From assembly GCF_009720365.1 (NCBI RefSeq), contig NZ_WBZD01000042.1, positions 62,001 through 126,000 of the forward strand: a DNA stretch of 64,000 nucleotides. The letters run 5' to 3'. Both the position numbers and the translations under genes were made by a program. Shown here piece after piece: positions 31,075 to 41,879 of the stretch. Numbering within the stretch: the stretch's first letter is position 1; every line of letters begins with the position of its first letter. The notes below the pieces were generated by a model. That model was not told where the DNA came from, ran no database searches, and saw only the letters and a program-made list of their open reading frames with translations. The DNA is from Catellatospora paridis (lineage in GTDB: Bacteria > Actinomycetota > Actinomycetes > Mycobacteriales > Micromonosporaceae).

Positions 31075-33321
31075 TCAGCCGGTGGGCAGCCCGGCGGCGG
31101 TGAGCGCGACCGCGAGCCGCGGCGCCATGGTTCTGACGTAGGTCGCGGTCAGGTGCGACGACTCGCGGTACACGATCACGTTGCCGATCACCGGGGCGCA
31201 GGGCCCGACCGGGCAGACGACGTCGAACAGGTCGATCATCGGCACGTCGGTGCCGACCGCGGCCGCCCGCTGGGTCTGGTAGCCCCGGTCCGCGTCGCGG
31301 CGGGCGCGGTCGAACGCGCACGCCGACAGCCGGTCGCGGTTGCGGTCGATGCACTCGTAGACGGTCATGCCGGGGTCGGGGGTGTTCGCCAGCACGATCA
31401 CCTTCGTGCCGGCCTCGGCGAGCGCCGTCCAGTTCGCGTGCATCGCGGTGACCATCGCGTCGGCGCTCTGCTGCCCGCCGCCGTCGGCGGCCGTCCCGGA
31501 GTACTGCGACGTGATCACATAGTCGGGGCGGTCGGCGACCAGCTTCGCCAGCAGGTCGCGGTTCCACTGCGTGCACGACGGGTACGGCTTGTTCGCGATG
31601 TCGTTGAGCAGGTGCGTGGCGGTCGCGAAGCCGCAGGACGACTTGATGTAGGTGACGATCTTCCAGCGGTTGCGCGCGGCCAGCGCCTGCAACGCCGGCA
31701 GCCACTGCTCTGCCTTGGAGTCGCCCGCCAGCACCAGCTCCGTGCTCGACGTGGGGTCGCCGTAGGTGCACGTGAGCAGGTCGGTGCCTTGCTGGCTCTG
31801 GTGGCACCTGTCGCGGAACGTGTCGGGCAGGTCGCGGCGCACCATGACCGGCTGGGGGAACATGGCGGGGACCTGGTCGGTCACCTTCCCGCGCGGATCG
31901 CCGAGGGGGTTGATCCCGAGCACCGCCGCACCCAGCGGCGCGCGGCCGGGGTCGGTGTCCGGGAGCAGGGCGATGTCGACCGGCGGCAGCGCGACGACCT
32001 CTCCCCCGCCGGTCGCGGACTGCTCCGGCGTGCCGGCCGGGCCGGTGCCCAGGTTCGCGAAGACGAGCAGCAACGCCAGCCCGGCGCTGACCCCGACGAG
32101 GGTGAAGTTCGCACCTAGGCTCAGTGCCAGCCGCGACGAGCCGGAGATCGCCTTGGAGTACCGCAGCGGGTTCTCCACCAGCCGGTACGTGAGCCAGGCG
32201 GGGATGAGCGAGGCAGCCGTGATCGCCAGGCTCTGGCTCATGGACAGGCCCTGCCAGTACGCGGTCGCGACCATCAGCAGCGGCCAGTGCCACAGGTAGA
32301 GCGAGTAGGACAGGTCGCCGACCCAGCGCATGGGCCGGATGCCGAGCAGCGCGACCGGTCCCCACCGGCCCGCCGTAGTCCCAGCGGCCAGCACGGCGGC
32401 GGTGCCGAGCGTCGGCAGCGCGGCCGCGTAGCCCGGCCAGGCCGTGTCGGTGGTGACCAGCGCGCCGGCGGCCACCACGGCGGCCAGCCCGAGCCAGCCC
32501 ACCGTGACGGCGGCGGCCCGCGGGATCCGCGCGCAGGCCGTGGCGGCGAGCGCGACACCGGCTCCGATGGCCAGCTCCCACATCCGGGTGGTGGACGCGA
32601 AGAACGCCTCGGCCGGCGAGGCGGTGGTCTCGAGCACGGACCAGACGAACGACGGCACCAGCACGACCAGCAGGGCGACCCACAGCGTCGGCTTGACCCC
32701 GCTGCGCAGCAGGCGCGACGCCAGCACCGCGAAGATGATCAGCAGCGGCCAGACGAGGTAGAACTGCTCCTCGACCGCCAGCGACCAGAAGTGCTGCACC
32801 GGCGACGGTTGCGTGTGCTGGGCCAGGTAGTCGACGGCCCGGTCCGAGAACCGCCAGTTCACGACGTACAGCGCCGCGCTGACGATGTCGCCTGCGGTCT
32901 CCTCCCAGCTGGTCTTGGGAACGAAGCGCCAGACCAGGCCCGCGGTCGCCACGAGGACGATCGCGGCCGCCGGCAGGATCCGCTTGGCCCGGCGGGCGTA
33001 GAAGCCCGCCAGCGAGACCCGGCCGGTGCGCTCGACCTCCTTGAGCAGCTGCCCGGTGATCAGGAAGCCGGAGATGACGAAGAAGACGTCGACGCCGACG
33101 AAGCCGCCGGGCAGGAACGGCACGCCGGCGTGGTAGAGCAGGACCAGCCCGACGGCGACGGCGCGCAGCCCGGCGACGTCGCCGCGGAACGGGTGACCGG
33201 CGTGCCCGGCCTCCTTCGGCGGCGCTTCCTGCGGCCGCGGCTGGGCGGCTTCAGCCGGCTCGCGCTGCGCGGGTATGCCTGCCGCGCCGGACGTGGCGAG
33301 GGGGGACTGCACCGACGTCAT
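31075..33321 (-). CDS. membrane acyltransferase 3 with C-terminal SGNH domain
   Basis: A 748-residue OatA-like protein. After a short Pro/Ala-rich cytosolic tail come about ten helices of the acyltransferase-3 domain (residues about 45-430), with DVAGLRAVAVGLVLLYHAG (catalytic-type R...H), GVDVFFVISGFLITG and HFWSLAVEEQFYLVWP. The extracellular C-terminal SGNH-hydrolase domain begins near residue 500 (LVLAGDSKAEQWLPAL; Ser in GDS; ESSHLTATYV with the terminal His). Such proteins O-acetylate cell-envelope glycans or secreted metabolites. ATG 33321 has AAGGA upstream. Acceptor unknown. Confidence 0.92.
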   Translation of the reverse strand: MTSVQSPLATSGAAGIPAQREPAEAAQPRPQEAPPKEAGHAGHPFRGDVAGLRAVAVGLVLLYHAGVPFLPGGFVGVDVFFVISGFLITGQLLKEVERTGRVSLAGFYARRAKRILPAAAIVLVATAGLVWRFVPKTSWEETAGDIVSAALYVVNWRFSDRAVDYLAQHTQPSPVQHFWSLAVEEQFYLVWPLLIIFAVLASRLLRSGVKPTLWVALLVVLVPSFVWSVLETTASPAEAFFASTTRMWELAIGAGVALAATACARIPRAAAVTVGWLGLAAVVAAGALVTTDTAWPGYAAALPTLGTAAVLAAGTTAGRWGPVALLGIRPMRWVGDLSYSLYLWHWPLLMVATAYWQGLSMSQSLAITAASLIPAWLTYRLVENPLRYSKAISGSSRLALSLGANFTLVGVSAGLALLLVFANLGTGPAGTPEQSATGGGEVVALPPVDIALLPDTDPGRAPLGAAVLGINPLGDPRGKVTDQVPAMFPQPVMVRRDLPDTFRDRCHQSQQGTDLLTCTYGDPTSSTELVLAGDSKAEQWLPALQALAARNRWKIVTYIKSSCGFATATHLLNDIANKPYPSCTQWNRDLLAKLVADRPDYVITSQYSGTAADGGGQQSADAMVTAMHANWTALAEAGTKVIVLANTPDPGMTVYECIDRNRDRLSACAFDRARRDADRGYQTQRAAAVGTDVPMIDLFDVVCPVGPCAPVIGNVIVYRESSHLTATYVRTMAPRLAVALTAAGLPTG

Positions 33322-33412
33322 GCTGGTCCTTCGGTCGGGGTACCTGGCCAGCCACGATAGCCGAATCGGTTTCAGCTCGCGCGGGTGGTCCCCCGGCCGA
33401 GGCGGTCCGGCG

Positions 33413-33444
33413 CCGGAGGTGGTCCGGCGCCGGACCACCTCCGG
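33413..33444 (-). terminator. 32-bp perfect palindrome after the chitinase gene
   Basis: CCGGAGGTGGTCCGGC directly followed by its reverse complement, with no loop. It starts 23 bases beyond the chitinase stop and most likely ends that transcript. It also lies 92 bases upstream of the acyltransferase start, so protein binding cannot be excluded. Confidence 0.7.
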
Positions 33445-33466
33445 CGGGTCGTCGTGCCGCGGTCGG

Positions 33467-35395
33467 CTACGGCATCGACACCAGGTGGTTGTGCACCGTG
33501 TTGGCGAAGTTGTAGCCGTTCGACGCGTCCCAGTTGATCGACCACGTCATCGCGCCGCGGATCGTGGGCCAGCGCGCCGGCGGGACGAAGCTGCCGCAGT
33601 TCGTGCCCGCGGCCAGGCAGTTCAGCGCATTGTTGACCACGGACGGAGCGACGTAGCCGCCGCCCGCGGCCTGGGTGGTGGCGGGCAGGCCGAGCGCGAT
33701 CTGGTCGGGCCGCAGCGCGGACTGCAGCTGGATGCAGGCCAGCGCGGTGAGGAAGTTGACCGTGGCCTGCGAGTAGGCGAACTGCTGGTCGCAGCCGAGC
33801 ATGCTGCCCGAGTTGTAGAACTGGGTGTGCACGATGGTCAGGATGTCGCGGATGTTGAGCGCCAGCGAGAAGTAGCCCGCGCCCGTGGACTGCATGTCGA
33901 TGGTCTGCGGCGCCATCGTGATGATCAGGCCCGACCCGACCCGGGAGCGCAGGTTGCGCAGCGCCTGCTCCATGTAGGTGGCGTTGAGGCCGTTCTCCAG
34001 GTCGATGTCGACGCCGTTGAAGCCGAAGTCGGTGATCAGCGTGTAGAGGCTGTTGGCGAAGTTGGTCGCCGCGGTCGAGCTGTTGACCGACACCGAGCCC
34101 AGCTCGCCGCCGACGGACAGGATGACCTTCTGGTTACGTGCCTTCAGGGTGGCGACGTCGGTGCGGAACTGGGCGTTGGTGTAGCCGCCCACAGCCGAGG
34201 ACAGCCCCGAGTCGACGTTGAAGGTGACCGCGCCGGGGGTGCCGGACACGGCGTCGGCGAAGGCGACCGCGACGATGTCGTACGTCGTCGGCACCGACGA
34301 CAGCCGCAGCGGCGTGGCCCCGTTGACGAAGTTCTGCCAGTACCCGGTGAGCAGGTGCTTGGGCAGGGTGCCGGTGGTGCAGCCGGTGGTGGTGCCGGAC
34401 GCGGGCGCCGACGCCGGGGACTCGCCGGTGCCGTTGTAGGCGCGCACGGTGTAGGTGTGGCTGGAACAGGTGGCCAGGCCGGAGATGGTGGTGCTGGTGC
34501 CGGTGACGGTGGCGCGCACGGTGCTGCCCTCGTACACCCGGTAGCCGGTGACCGTGCCGGACGACGCGCTCCAGCTGACGTTCAGCGAGGTGTTGGTCGC
34601 GCCGCCGACGGCGACGTTGCCGGGGGTGCCGGGCACGCCGGTGCCGCAGCCGGTGGTGGTGACGGTGACGTTGCCCGAGCGCGGTGACTCGCCGGCGCTG
34701 TTGTACGCCGCGACGGAGTAGGTGTGCGTGCTGCACGCGGCCAGGCCGCTGACGGTGGCGCTGGTGCCGGTGACGGTGGCGCGCACGGTGCTGCCCTCGT
34801 ACACCCGGTAGCCGGTGACGGTGCCCGACGACGCGCCCCAGGACAGCGCGACCGAGGTGTTGGTGATCGAGCCCGCGGACGGGTTGCCGGGCGCGCCGGG
34901 CACGGTCGGTCCGGTGCCGCCCTGGCCCTGCAGGGAGACGTCGTCGGCGAAGTAGGTGCCGGTGCCGTACCAGCCGTGCAGGTAGACCTGGACGGAGCTG
35001 CTGGCGGCGGTGAAGGTCAGGGTGAGCTGCGTCCAGTTGGTGGCGTTCGGGGTCCAGGTGGACGCCCCGCCGTTGACGCCGAGGTAGACGTAGCTGCCGC
35101 GGACCCAGGCCGTCAGTGTGTACTGGGTGCCCGAGACCACCGAGACGGTCTGGCTGCACTTGCTGTTGTCCGAGGCGCTGGCCGCGCCCTGCAGCGCCTT
35201 GGTGCCGGTGCGTACGGGGGTGGACACGACGCTGCCGAGGTTGCCGGTGCAGGTCCACGGCGACAGGGCGCCGCTTTCGAAGCCGCCGTTGACGAGCACT
35301 TCGGCGGCGGAGGCGGGAGCGGGCAGCGCCGCCACCGCGAAAGTGGTGACCAGCGCGGCAGCCAGGGCCGCCGCTGCTGTTCGCAGTCTGTTCAT
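33467..35395 (-). CDS. secreted modular GH18 chitinase (CBM, two FN3, GH18)
   Basis: A 642-residue secreted chitinase. Signal peptide residues 1-30 (ends ASA). A carbohydrate-binding CBM4/9/16-like module spans about 32-160 (LVNGGFESGALSPWTCTG). Two FN3 modules span about 168-345 and are nearly identical in their centres. The GH18 barrel spans about 352-642, with catalytic FNGVDIDLENG (Glu at the end of the DxDxE-type motif) and GAMTWSINWD. It would release chito-oligosaccharides from chitin. The upstream AGTAAGGCTT is shared with the second chitinase gene of the window. The 3' end is followed by a 32-bp palindrome. Confidence 0.93.
   Translation of the reverse strand: MNRLRTAAAALAAALVTTFAVAALPAPASAAEVLVNGGFESGALSPWTCTGNLGSVVSTPVRTGTKALQGAASASDNSKCSQTVSVVSGTQYTLTAWVRGSYVYLGVNGGASTWTPNATNWTQLTLTFTAASSSVQVYLHGWYGTGTYFADDVSLQGQGGTGPTVPGAPGNPSAGSITNTSVALSWGASSGTVTGYRVYEGSTVRATVTGTSATVSGLAACSTHTYSVAAYNSAGESPRSGNVTVTTTGCGTGVPGTPGNVAVGGATNTSLNVSWSASSGTVTGYRVYEGSTVRATVTGTSTTISGLATCSSHTYTVRAYNGTGESPASAPASGTTTGCTTGTLPKHLLTGYWQNFVNGATPLRLSSVPTTYDIVAVAFADAVSGTPGAVTFNVDSGLSSAVGGYTNAQFRTDVATLKARNQKVILSVGGELGSVSVNSSTAATNFANSLYTLITDFGFNGVDIDLENGLNATYMEQALRNLRSRVGSGLIITMAPQTIDMQSTGAGYFSLALNIRDILTIVHTQFYNSGSMLGCDQQFAYSQATVNFLTALACIQLQSALRPDQIALGLPATTQAAGGGYVAPSVVNNALNCLAAGTNCGSFVPPARWPTIRGAMTWSINWDASNGYNFANTVHNHLVSMP
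34494..34819. repeat. duplicated FN3-module DNA inside the chitinase gene
   Basis: A 59-base stretch at 34494-34552 is repeated without change at 34761-34819, with only two mismatches in the next 17 bases. The offset is 267 bp, or 89 codons (one FN3 module). Both encode the same TVTGYRVYEGSTVRATVTGT segment. Confidence 0.9.
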
Positions 35396-35467
35396 GGAAG
35401 CTCCGATCTCAGGACACGGGGGAGCCGTTCTCCTGGGATCGTCGCGGGTCGATAATTAACAGTCAAT

Positions 35468-35477
35468 AAGCCTTACT
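35468..35477 (-). promoter_or_regulatory. chitinase promoter motif AGTAAGGCTT
   Basis: It lies in the AT-rich region 73 bases upstream of the chitinase ATG. AGTAAG-G-CTTATT is a near-palindrome. The second chitinase gene has AGTAAAGCTT at 56052-56061, so a common regulator is plausible. Confidence 0.5.
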
Positions 35478-35560
35478 ATTAATTCCCACCAATTGAGACG
35501 GTGCACAGACGACACGAGCCCGCTCACCTCAGGTGAGCGGGCCCGTGCTGCGTAGACGTG

Positions 35561-37006
35561 CTACTCGGCGTCCGCGCCGACGCGCTCCGGCAGCGGCATC
35601 CGCTGCGCCGGAACCGCGATCTCGCCGTCGCGGCGGCCGTTGGCGTACTCGGCGAGCTCGGGGTCGCCCTCGTGACGCTGCTGCTCCCGCTCGTCCTCGG
35701 GCTGCTCGTCCGTGACCCGCTCGTCCGTGACCCGCTCCTCCGCGACCTGCTCGTCCTGCGGCTGCTCCGGCTCCCGCGCCTCGGCCTGCTGGGGCTCCTC
35801 GGCCGGTCCGGCGTGCTGGTCGGCGACCACCCTGGCCTCCTCGGGCTCGGCGGCCGAGTGCCGGGGGTTCGGGCGCATCTGCACCCGCGGGTACTCGCCG
35901 GTCTCGACTCCGCCCACGGCGGCGGCCATGACGGCCGCGGCGGCCAGGTTGGCCACCCGCTCGGCCTCGCGCTGCACCCGGGCCCGCACCGCAACGGCGT
36001 GGCGCTCGGCGGACTCGGCCGACCGGCGCGCCTCCTCCAGCCGGTGCAGCTCGTGGCTGAGCTCCTGGGTGGTCTCGCTCAGCCGCTGTTGCAGCTGGGC
36101 CACGTCGCGCTCGGCGGTGGCGCCGTCCTGGCGCGACTGCACCAGGCGCTGCTGGGCGATGTCCAGCTCGGCCTGCAGCTGGGCCAGCGCCTGGCGGCGG
36201 GCCCGGATCTCCTGCTGCACGACGGTGAGCTGCTGCTGGTGGGCGGCGTTCTGGTCGTCGGCGCGACGGCGCAGGTCGGACGCGTGCTGCTGGGCCTCGG
36301 CGTGCAGCGCGGCGTTCTTCTGGTTCACCGCGGTGCGCTGGCCCGCCAGCTCACGCTCGGCGGCCGCACGCAGCTCGACGAGCTCGCGCTCGACGTTGGC
36401 CTTCCACTGCGAGACCTCCTGCTGGGTCTGCGCACGGGCGGCCTCGACCTCCTGCTGCACCCGCACCCGGGCGGCCTCGACCAGGGCGTCGGCCTCGGCG
36501 CGGGCGTGCTCGGCCTGCTGGGCGTTCTGGTCGTGCACCCGCTTGAGCTCCTGCTCGGCGCGCTCCAGGGCGCCCTCGCTCTCGGCGCGCAGTCGGTCGG
36601 CCTGCTCCCGGGCGTCGACGAGGATCTTCTCCGCCTCGTCCTTGTGGTGCGCCATCTGCTGCGCCGTCGTGGTGGTGATCGCCTCGGCCTGCTTCTCGGC
36701 GAGCTCCAGGATCTGGTCCACCATCGGGCCCAGGTGGCGGAAGGAGGCCCGCTCGACCTGCGCCGGACGCTGGCGCAGCTCGGCCAGCTCGGACAGGTCG
36801 GTGTGCTGGCGCTTCAGCCGCTCGGTGAGGTCGCGGACCTGACCGAGCGCGCGCTCGCGCTCGGCCGACAGCGACGACACCTCGGCGTTGATGCGCGCGA
36901 TGTACTGCTCGACCTGCCGCTTGTCGTAGCCGCGCAGCGTGACCTCGAAGTCGGGCCGTGCCGCCAGGTCGTCGCGTAGTGCGAGTACGTCCTCGCCCTG
37001 AGACAT
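35561..37006 (-). CDS. DivIVA-like long coiled-coil protein
   Basis: A 481-residue protein. The N-terminal DivIVA-like membrane-targeting segment (about residues 10-50: ALRDDLAARPDFEVTLRGYDKRQVEQYI) is followed by about 300 residues of near-continuous coiled coil rich in Gln, Ala, Glu and Arg. An acidic, disordered tail contains the tandem ERVTDERVTDE. It resembles actinobacterial polarity and cytoskeletal proteins of the Scy/FilP/DivIVA group in layout. ATG 37006 follows GGAAGGAAG. It probably organises the cell pole or envelope assembly (inference). Confidence 0.82.
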   Translation of the reverse strand: MSQGEDVLALRDDLAARPDFEVTLRGYDKRQVEQYIARINAEVSSLSAERERALGQVRDLTERLKRQHTDLSELAELRQRPAQVERASFRHLGPMVDQILELAEKQAEAITTTTAQQMAHHKDEAEKILVDAREQADRLRAESEGALERAEQELKRVHDQNAQQAEHARAEADALVEAARVRVQQEVEAARAQTQQEVSQWKANVERELVELRAAAERELAGQRTAVNQKNAALHAEAQQHASDLRRRADDQNAAHQQQLTVVQQEIRARRQALAQLQAELDIAQQRLVQSRQDGATAERDVAQLQQRLSETTQELSHELHRLEEARRSAESAERHAVAVRARVQREAERVANLAAAAVMAAAVGGVETGEYPRVQMRPNPRHSAAEPEEARVVADQHAGPAEEPQQAEAREPEQPQDEQVAEERVTDERVTDEQPEDEREQQRHEGDPELAEYANGRRDGEIAVPAQRMPLPERVGADAE

Positions 37007-37196
37007 ACGTCTTCCTTCCACAAATCACGAACGCGTCGGCCGGCGGGAGCCGCGCCGCGGGGGATGCGGTGCGGCCGGCATACCCGCCTGCGCATCCGCA
37101 GACGGTACCGGCGTCCCTATGTTCGCCGTCACCCCGCCCCGCCACCAGTCCACCGACCGTTCACGTTTGTGTCGGATCGGGGCCCACGGGACACCT

Positions 37197-37259
37197 TGGC
37201 ACCACAATTGAGCCAAGCTAGCTTGCATATGGCACCAGCGTGGTGCCATAGTGGTGCCA
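37197..37259 (+). promoter_or_regulatory. phased operator array overlapping the RHH gene start
   Basis: Four copies of the half-site TGGCACCA occur: direct at 37197-37204 and 37230-37237, inverted (TGGTGCCA) at 37241-37248 and 37252-37259. Start-to-start distances are 33, 11 and 11 bases, so all lie on one helix face. The last copy ends on the A of the ATG start codon. A separate 12-bp palindrome CAAGCTAGCTTG is at 37214-37225. Confidence 0.8.
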
Positions 37260-37774
37260 TGGAACTGACGCCGTATGTGGAGAAGCTCCGAGCCGAGCTG
37301 GCCGTCGCCGCTGAGACCGCCGGCGAGGAGGCACGCGCCCTCGCCGAGCGCCTCGCCGTGCCGCTCGAGTCGGCGATCCGGCTCACGCTGCTCGAGGCGC
37401 TCTCGGCAGCGGCCGACGAGATCACCCGCGAACTCGCTCCCGGCTCGGTCGAGGTGCGCCTGCGCGGGCTCAATCCCGCCTTCGTGGTCAACACCCGGCA
37501 GAGCCCGCCGGACGAGCACGTGGCCGCCCCCGTTGCCGCACCGGCCTGGGACGACACCGCCGGGGAGAAGGGCGCGACCTCACGGATCAACCTGCGCCTG
37601 CCCGACGAGCTGAAGGCGCGCATCGACGAGGCGGCCGCCCGCGAGCGGCTGTCCGCCAACTCCTGGCTGGTCCGGGCCGCCGCGGCGGCCCTGGACGCCG
37701 CGGCCGCGCCGCGCCCGGCCGCCCGGCCCGGCGGCACCGATCTGGGCCAGCGCTACACCGGCTGGGCCCGCTGA
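37259..37774 (+). CDS. ribbon-helix-helix transcriptional regulator (autorepressor)
   Basis: A 171-residue protein. The N-terminal half is helical and acidic (MELTPYVEKLRAELAVAAET, LAVPLESAIRLTLLEALSAAADEITREL). The C-terminal half carries a ribbon-helix-helix: SRINLRLPDELKARIDEAAARERLSANSWLVRAAAAAL at about residues 103-140, as in Arc/CopG/HicB-type DNA binders. The 11-bp phased half-sites overlapping its start codon are what RHH dimers bind side by side, so autorepression is strongly suggested. It leads an apparent operon with DUF4097 and an ABC exporter, which it probably controls. Confidence 0.85.
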   Translation: MELTPYVEKLRAELAVAAETAGEEARALAERLAVPLESAIRLTLLEALSAAADEITRELAPGSVEVRLRGLNPAFVVNTRQSPPDEHVAAPVAAPAWDDTAGEKGATSRINLRLPDELKARIDEAAARERLSANSWLVRAAAAALDAAAAPRPAARPGGTDLGQRYTGWAR

Positions 37775-37846
37775 CCGCCGCGGCCGCTCGCCGCCCACCA
37801 CGCCTTCCCGCGGATTCACCGACCAGACCGATGCGAGGGAACCACC

Positions 37847-38737
37847 ATGCCCACATTCGACACACCTGAGCCGATCACCGTGTCCTTGAGCGTCATCGCC
37901 GCTGACATCCGGATCGTGGCGACCGAGCGCACCGACACCGTGGTCGAGGTGCGCCCCGCCAACAACAGCGCCAAGTCCGTCCGGATCGCCGAGCAGACCC
38001 GCGTGGAGTACGCCGACGGCCGCCTGCTGGTGAAGACGCCGAAGCACCTCAACACGCTGCTGGGCCGGCCCGGGTCTCTCGACGTGGAGATCCACCTGCC
38101 GGCCGGGTCCTCGCTCGACGGCGACACCGGCATGGGCGACCTGCACGCCGACGGGCCGCTGGGCGACTGCCGGTTCTCCACCGGCTACGGCCGGCTGTAC
38201 TTCGGGCAGACCGGGCACCTGCGGGCGAACACCGGCGCGGGCGAGGTCAGCGCCGACCGGGTGCTCGGCGACGCCGAACTCACCACCGGCGCCGGGCGCA
38301 CCCGCGTCGGGCTCGTCGCCGGCAACGCCGTCATCAAGAGCTCGACCGGCGGCTGCGAGGTCGGCACGATCACCGGCACCGGCCGGATCAACGGCGCGGA
38401 CGGCCCCATCACCGTCGGGCGGGCCGTGGCCGAGCTCAGCGCGAAGACCGCCAACGGCGACGTCACGGTCGAGCGGGCCGAGGCCGGGCTCACCGCGAAG
38501 ACCGCGTACGGCGACATCCGCGTCGGCGCCGCGGTGCGCGGCACGCACGTGCTGGAGACCTCCGCCGGCCGCATCGACGTCGGCATCCCGACCGGCACCG
38601 CCGTGTGGCTGGACCTGAGGTCCACCGGCACGGTGCGCAACTCCCTCGACAACGTCCCCGGCCCGGAGGAGTCCGACGAGCGCGTCGAGGTGCGCGCCCG
38701 GACCCACTGGGGCGACATCGTCATCCACCGATCCTGA
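37847..38737 (+). CDS. DUF4097 beta-strand-repeat protein
   Basis: A 296-residue protein of the DUF4097 type. Successive short beta repeats occur (GDTGMGDLHADGPLGDCRFS, ANTGAGEVSADRVLGDAEL, AKTANGDVTVERAEAGLTA, AKTAYGDIRVGAAV), forming a beta-helix or beta-solenoid. No signal peptide or transmembrane helix is visible, so it is probably cytoplasmic. GAGGGA lies before ATG 37847. DUF4097 genes very often sit next to ABC exporters and small DNA-binding regulators, as here; role unknown. Confidence 0.88.
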   Translation: MPTFDTPEPITVSLSVIAADIRIVATERTDTVVEVRPANNSAKSVRIAEQTRVEYADGRLLVKTPKHLNTLLGRPGSLDVEIHLPAGSSLDGDTGMGDLHADGPLGDCRFSTGYGRLYFGQTGHLRANTGAGEVSADRVLGDAELTTGAGRTRVGLVAGNAVIKSSTGGCEVGTITGTGRINGADGPITVGRAVAELSAKTANGDVTVERAEAGLTAKTAYGDIRVGAAVRGTHVLETSAGRIDVGIPTGTAVWLDLRSTGTVRNSLDNVPGPEESDERVEVRARTHWGDIVIHRS

Positions 38738-38748
38738 AAGGACGCGCC

Positions 38749-39710
<962 letters not shown>

Positions 39711-39714
<4 letters not shown>

Positions 39715-40496
39715 GCACCACCGCCTACGCGCTGCGGGACTCGACCACCATGCTGCGGCGCTACCTGCTGCGCGCCCGCCGCTACCCGATGATCATGTTT
39801 CTCATCGGCATCCCCGTCGTCATGCTGCTGCTGTTCGTGTACGTCTTCGGCGGCACGCTGGGCGACGGCATCGCCGCGGGCGGCGGCCGGGCGGCCTACG
39901 CCAACTACGTCACCCCGGGCATCCTGCTGCTGGCCATCGCCAGCGCACCGCAGCTCACCGCGATCGGGGTGGCGCAGGACATGACCGAGGGCATCATCGC
40001 CCGGTTCCGCACCATGGCCATCTTCCGGCCCTCGGTGCTGACCGGGCATGTGCTGGGCAACCTGGTCCAGCTGGTCGTCGCCCTCGCCGTGGTGGTCGGC
40101 GTGGCGGTGGCCGTCGGCTTCCGTCCGAACGCGACGCCGGTCGAGTGGGTCGCCGCCGCCGGGCTGCTGACCCTGGTCTCGTTCGCCTGCGTGTGGTTCG
40201 GCGTGGCGTGCGGGCTGACCGCGCGCACCGTCGAGTCGGCCAGCAACCTGCCCATGCCGCTGATCCTGTTGCCGTTCCTGGGCAGCGGCTTCGTGCCCAC
40301 CGACTCCATGCCCGACGCCGTCGGCTGGGTCGCCGAGTATCAGCCGTTCACCCCCGTCATGGAGACCGTGCGCGGCCTGCTGCTGGGCACCGGCATCGGC
40401 AACAGCGCCTGGCTGGCCGTGGCCTGGTCGGTGGCCATCACCGTGGGCTGCTTCTACTGGGCCCGCGCCCGCTACAACCGCGACGGCGTGCGCTGA
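39711..40496 (+). CDS. ABC-2 type exporter, membrane subunit (DrrB-like)
   Basis: A 261-residue permease with six predicted helices, such as MIMFLIGIPVVMLLLFVYVFG, NLVQLVVALAVVVGVAVAVG and LLTLVSFACVWFGVACGL. The ABC-2 motif region LPFLGSGFVPTDSMPDAVGWVAEYQPFTPVMETVRG is typical of DrrB proteins. The ATGA overlap with the ATPase gene and GAAGGAG at 39694-39700 fix the start at 39711. Confidence 0.93.
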
Positions 40497-40520
40497 GCCG
40501 GACCGCGCTAACCTCCCCCG

Positions 40521-41789
40521 ATGAGCGATGCAGCCCGAACGCCCGACCGCCGTGGATCGGTTGTGCTCGCGGCCCTGATCGGTGCGGTCGCGGGCAGCGC
40601 GGTGTCCGCGTCGTGGGGAACCCGGGCGATGGCGGCCGGCGCGCTCACGGGCGCGCTGCTGCTCGGGGCAGTCGACCTGCTGGCCCGCGCGCGGCAGCGA
40701 CCCGGTGAGATCCCGGCGCTGTGGTCCCGCATCGTCATGAGCGCCGCCCTGGCCGCACCGTTCGGCTGGGCGCTGGGCGGCCTGGGCGCGAGCTCCCTGC
40801 TCGTCGGCGTCATCGCCGGCGGCGTCGCGGGGCTGCTGGGCATCCGCCCGCACAAGGTCGTGCTCGGCCCGCTGGTCGGGGCGGCGCTCGGCTGGGCCAT
40901 GGCGGGCGTGCCCGCGGCGATCGTGGCGGCGGTGACCGTCGCGGTGTTCCGGGTGCTGTCCGCGCTGCTGTTCCGCGACCCGCAGGTGAGCCTGCTGGCC
41001 GAGCGGGTCGACCCGGCGCGGCTGCCGTTCGTGGTGCCGCTGGCGGCCCGCACCCGCTACGTCGGCACCGGCTACGTGGCCGACCTCGCGGCGGAGCTCG
41101 GCGGCGACTACCTCCCCGACACCCCCGATGTCGGCATCGTCGCCTCGCTCGACGAACTGGCCGGACCGGGCTTCGACCCGGCCGGGGTGGACCCGCTGGT
41201 GCGCGAGTTCTACGAGCACACCACCCGGTTCACCCTGGACATCGAGCCCCGCTGGCGGGTCTGGGTCCGGCCCGGCTACCTGCTCTACCGCAACCTGCTG
41301 GCCCGGCCACTGGGGCAGGCCAACGTGCCGATGAACCAGCGCGAGACGCAGCGGGGCGTACGCAGCCGCATCGACACCGTCCGCCAGAACGGCACGATCA
41401 CGGTCCGCGGCTGGATCCGCTCGTTCGCCGACACCGACGAGCCCATCTACGTCGGCGTCTACACGACCTACCGGCACGACGGGCGCGGTTACGTCAGCGT
41501 CGGCTTCCCGCTGCCGCAGGCGGGCTTCACGGCGACCCTGGAGCCGCGGGCCCGGCCGGGCGGCGGCCTGTCGCTGACCAGCCGCAGCGCACTGGACCAG
41601 CCCGGGCACTACCTGAGCCTCGTCGACCCGCAGGACGGGCGGCTGACCACGGCAGCGGTGCACGGCTTCGCCGAGGACCTCGACGTGTACGTGCAGGACG
41701 GGCAGTTGCGGGCCGAGCACGCGTTCCGGGTCTTCGGCCTGCCGTTCCTCGTGCTGCACTACCGTATGCACCGCAAGCCGTCCCGCTGA
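40521..41789 (+). CDS. uncharacterised membrane protein with soluble C-terminal domain
   Basis: A 422-residue protein that I do not recognise. The N-terminal 150 residues contain four to five short hydrophobic segments ([57 protein letters not shown]). The soluble part includes [37 protein letters not shown] and [26 protein letters not shown] 40521 is six bases after TAACCT, a leaderless pattern; the preceding permease stop is 25 bases upstream. Confidence 0.75.
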   Translation: MSDAARTPDRRGSVVLAALIGAVAGSAVSASWGTRAMAAGALTGALLLGAVDLLARARQRPGEIPALWSRIVMSAALAAPFGWALGGLGASSLLVGVIAGGVAGLLGIRPHKVVLGPLVGAALGWAMAGVPAAIVAAVTVAVFRVLSALLFRDPQVSLLAERVDPARLPFVVPLAARTRYVGTGYVADLAAELGGDYLPDTPDVGIVASLDELAGPGFDPAGVDPLVREFYEHTTRFTLDIEPRWRVWVRPGYLLYRNLLARPLGQANVPMNQRETQRGVRSRIDTVRQNGTITVRGWIRSFADTDEPIYVGVYTTYRHDGRGYVSVGFPLPQAGFTATLEPRARPGGGLSLTSRSALDQPGHYLSLVDPQDGRLTTAAVHGFAEDLDVYVQDGQLRAEHAFRVFGLPFLVLHYRMHRKPSR

Positions 41790-41879
41790 GCGGTGACCGC
41801 GCCTTCACCCGCCGTGGCCTTACATTGCCCGAACACGCTGCGGGCGCGATCCGGATCGATACCTGCCTAGGATCGGCGC

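Noticed and set aside
34494..34819. FN3 repeats as a CRISPR-like or tandem array
   Set aside because: Only two copies, in frame inside a coding region and explained by duplicate FN3 modules.
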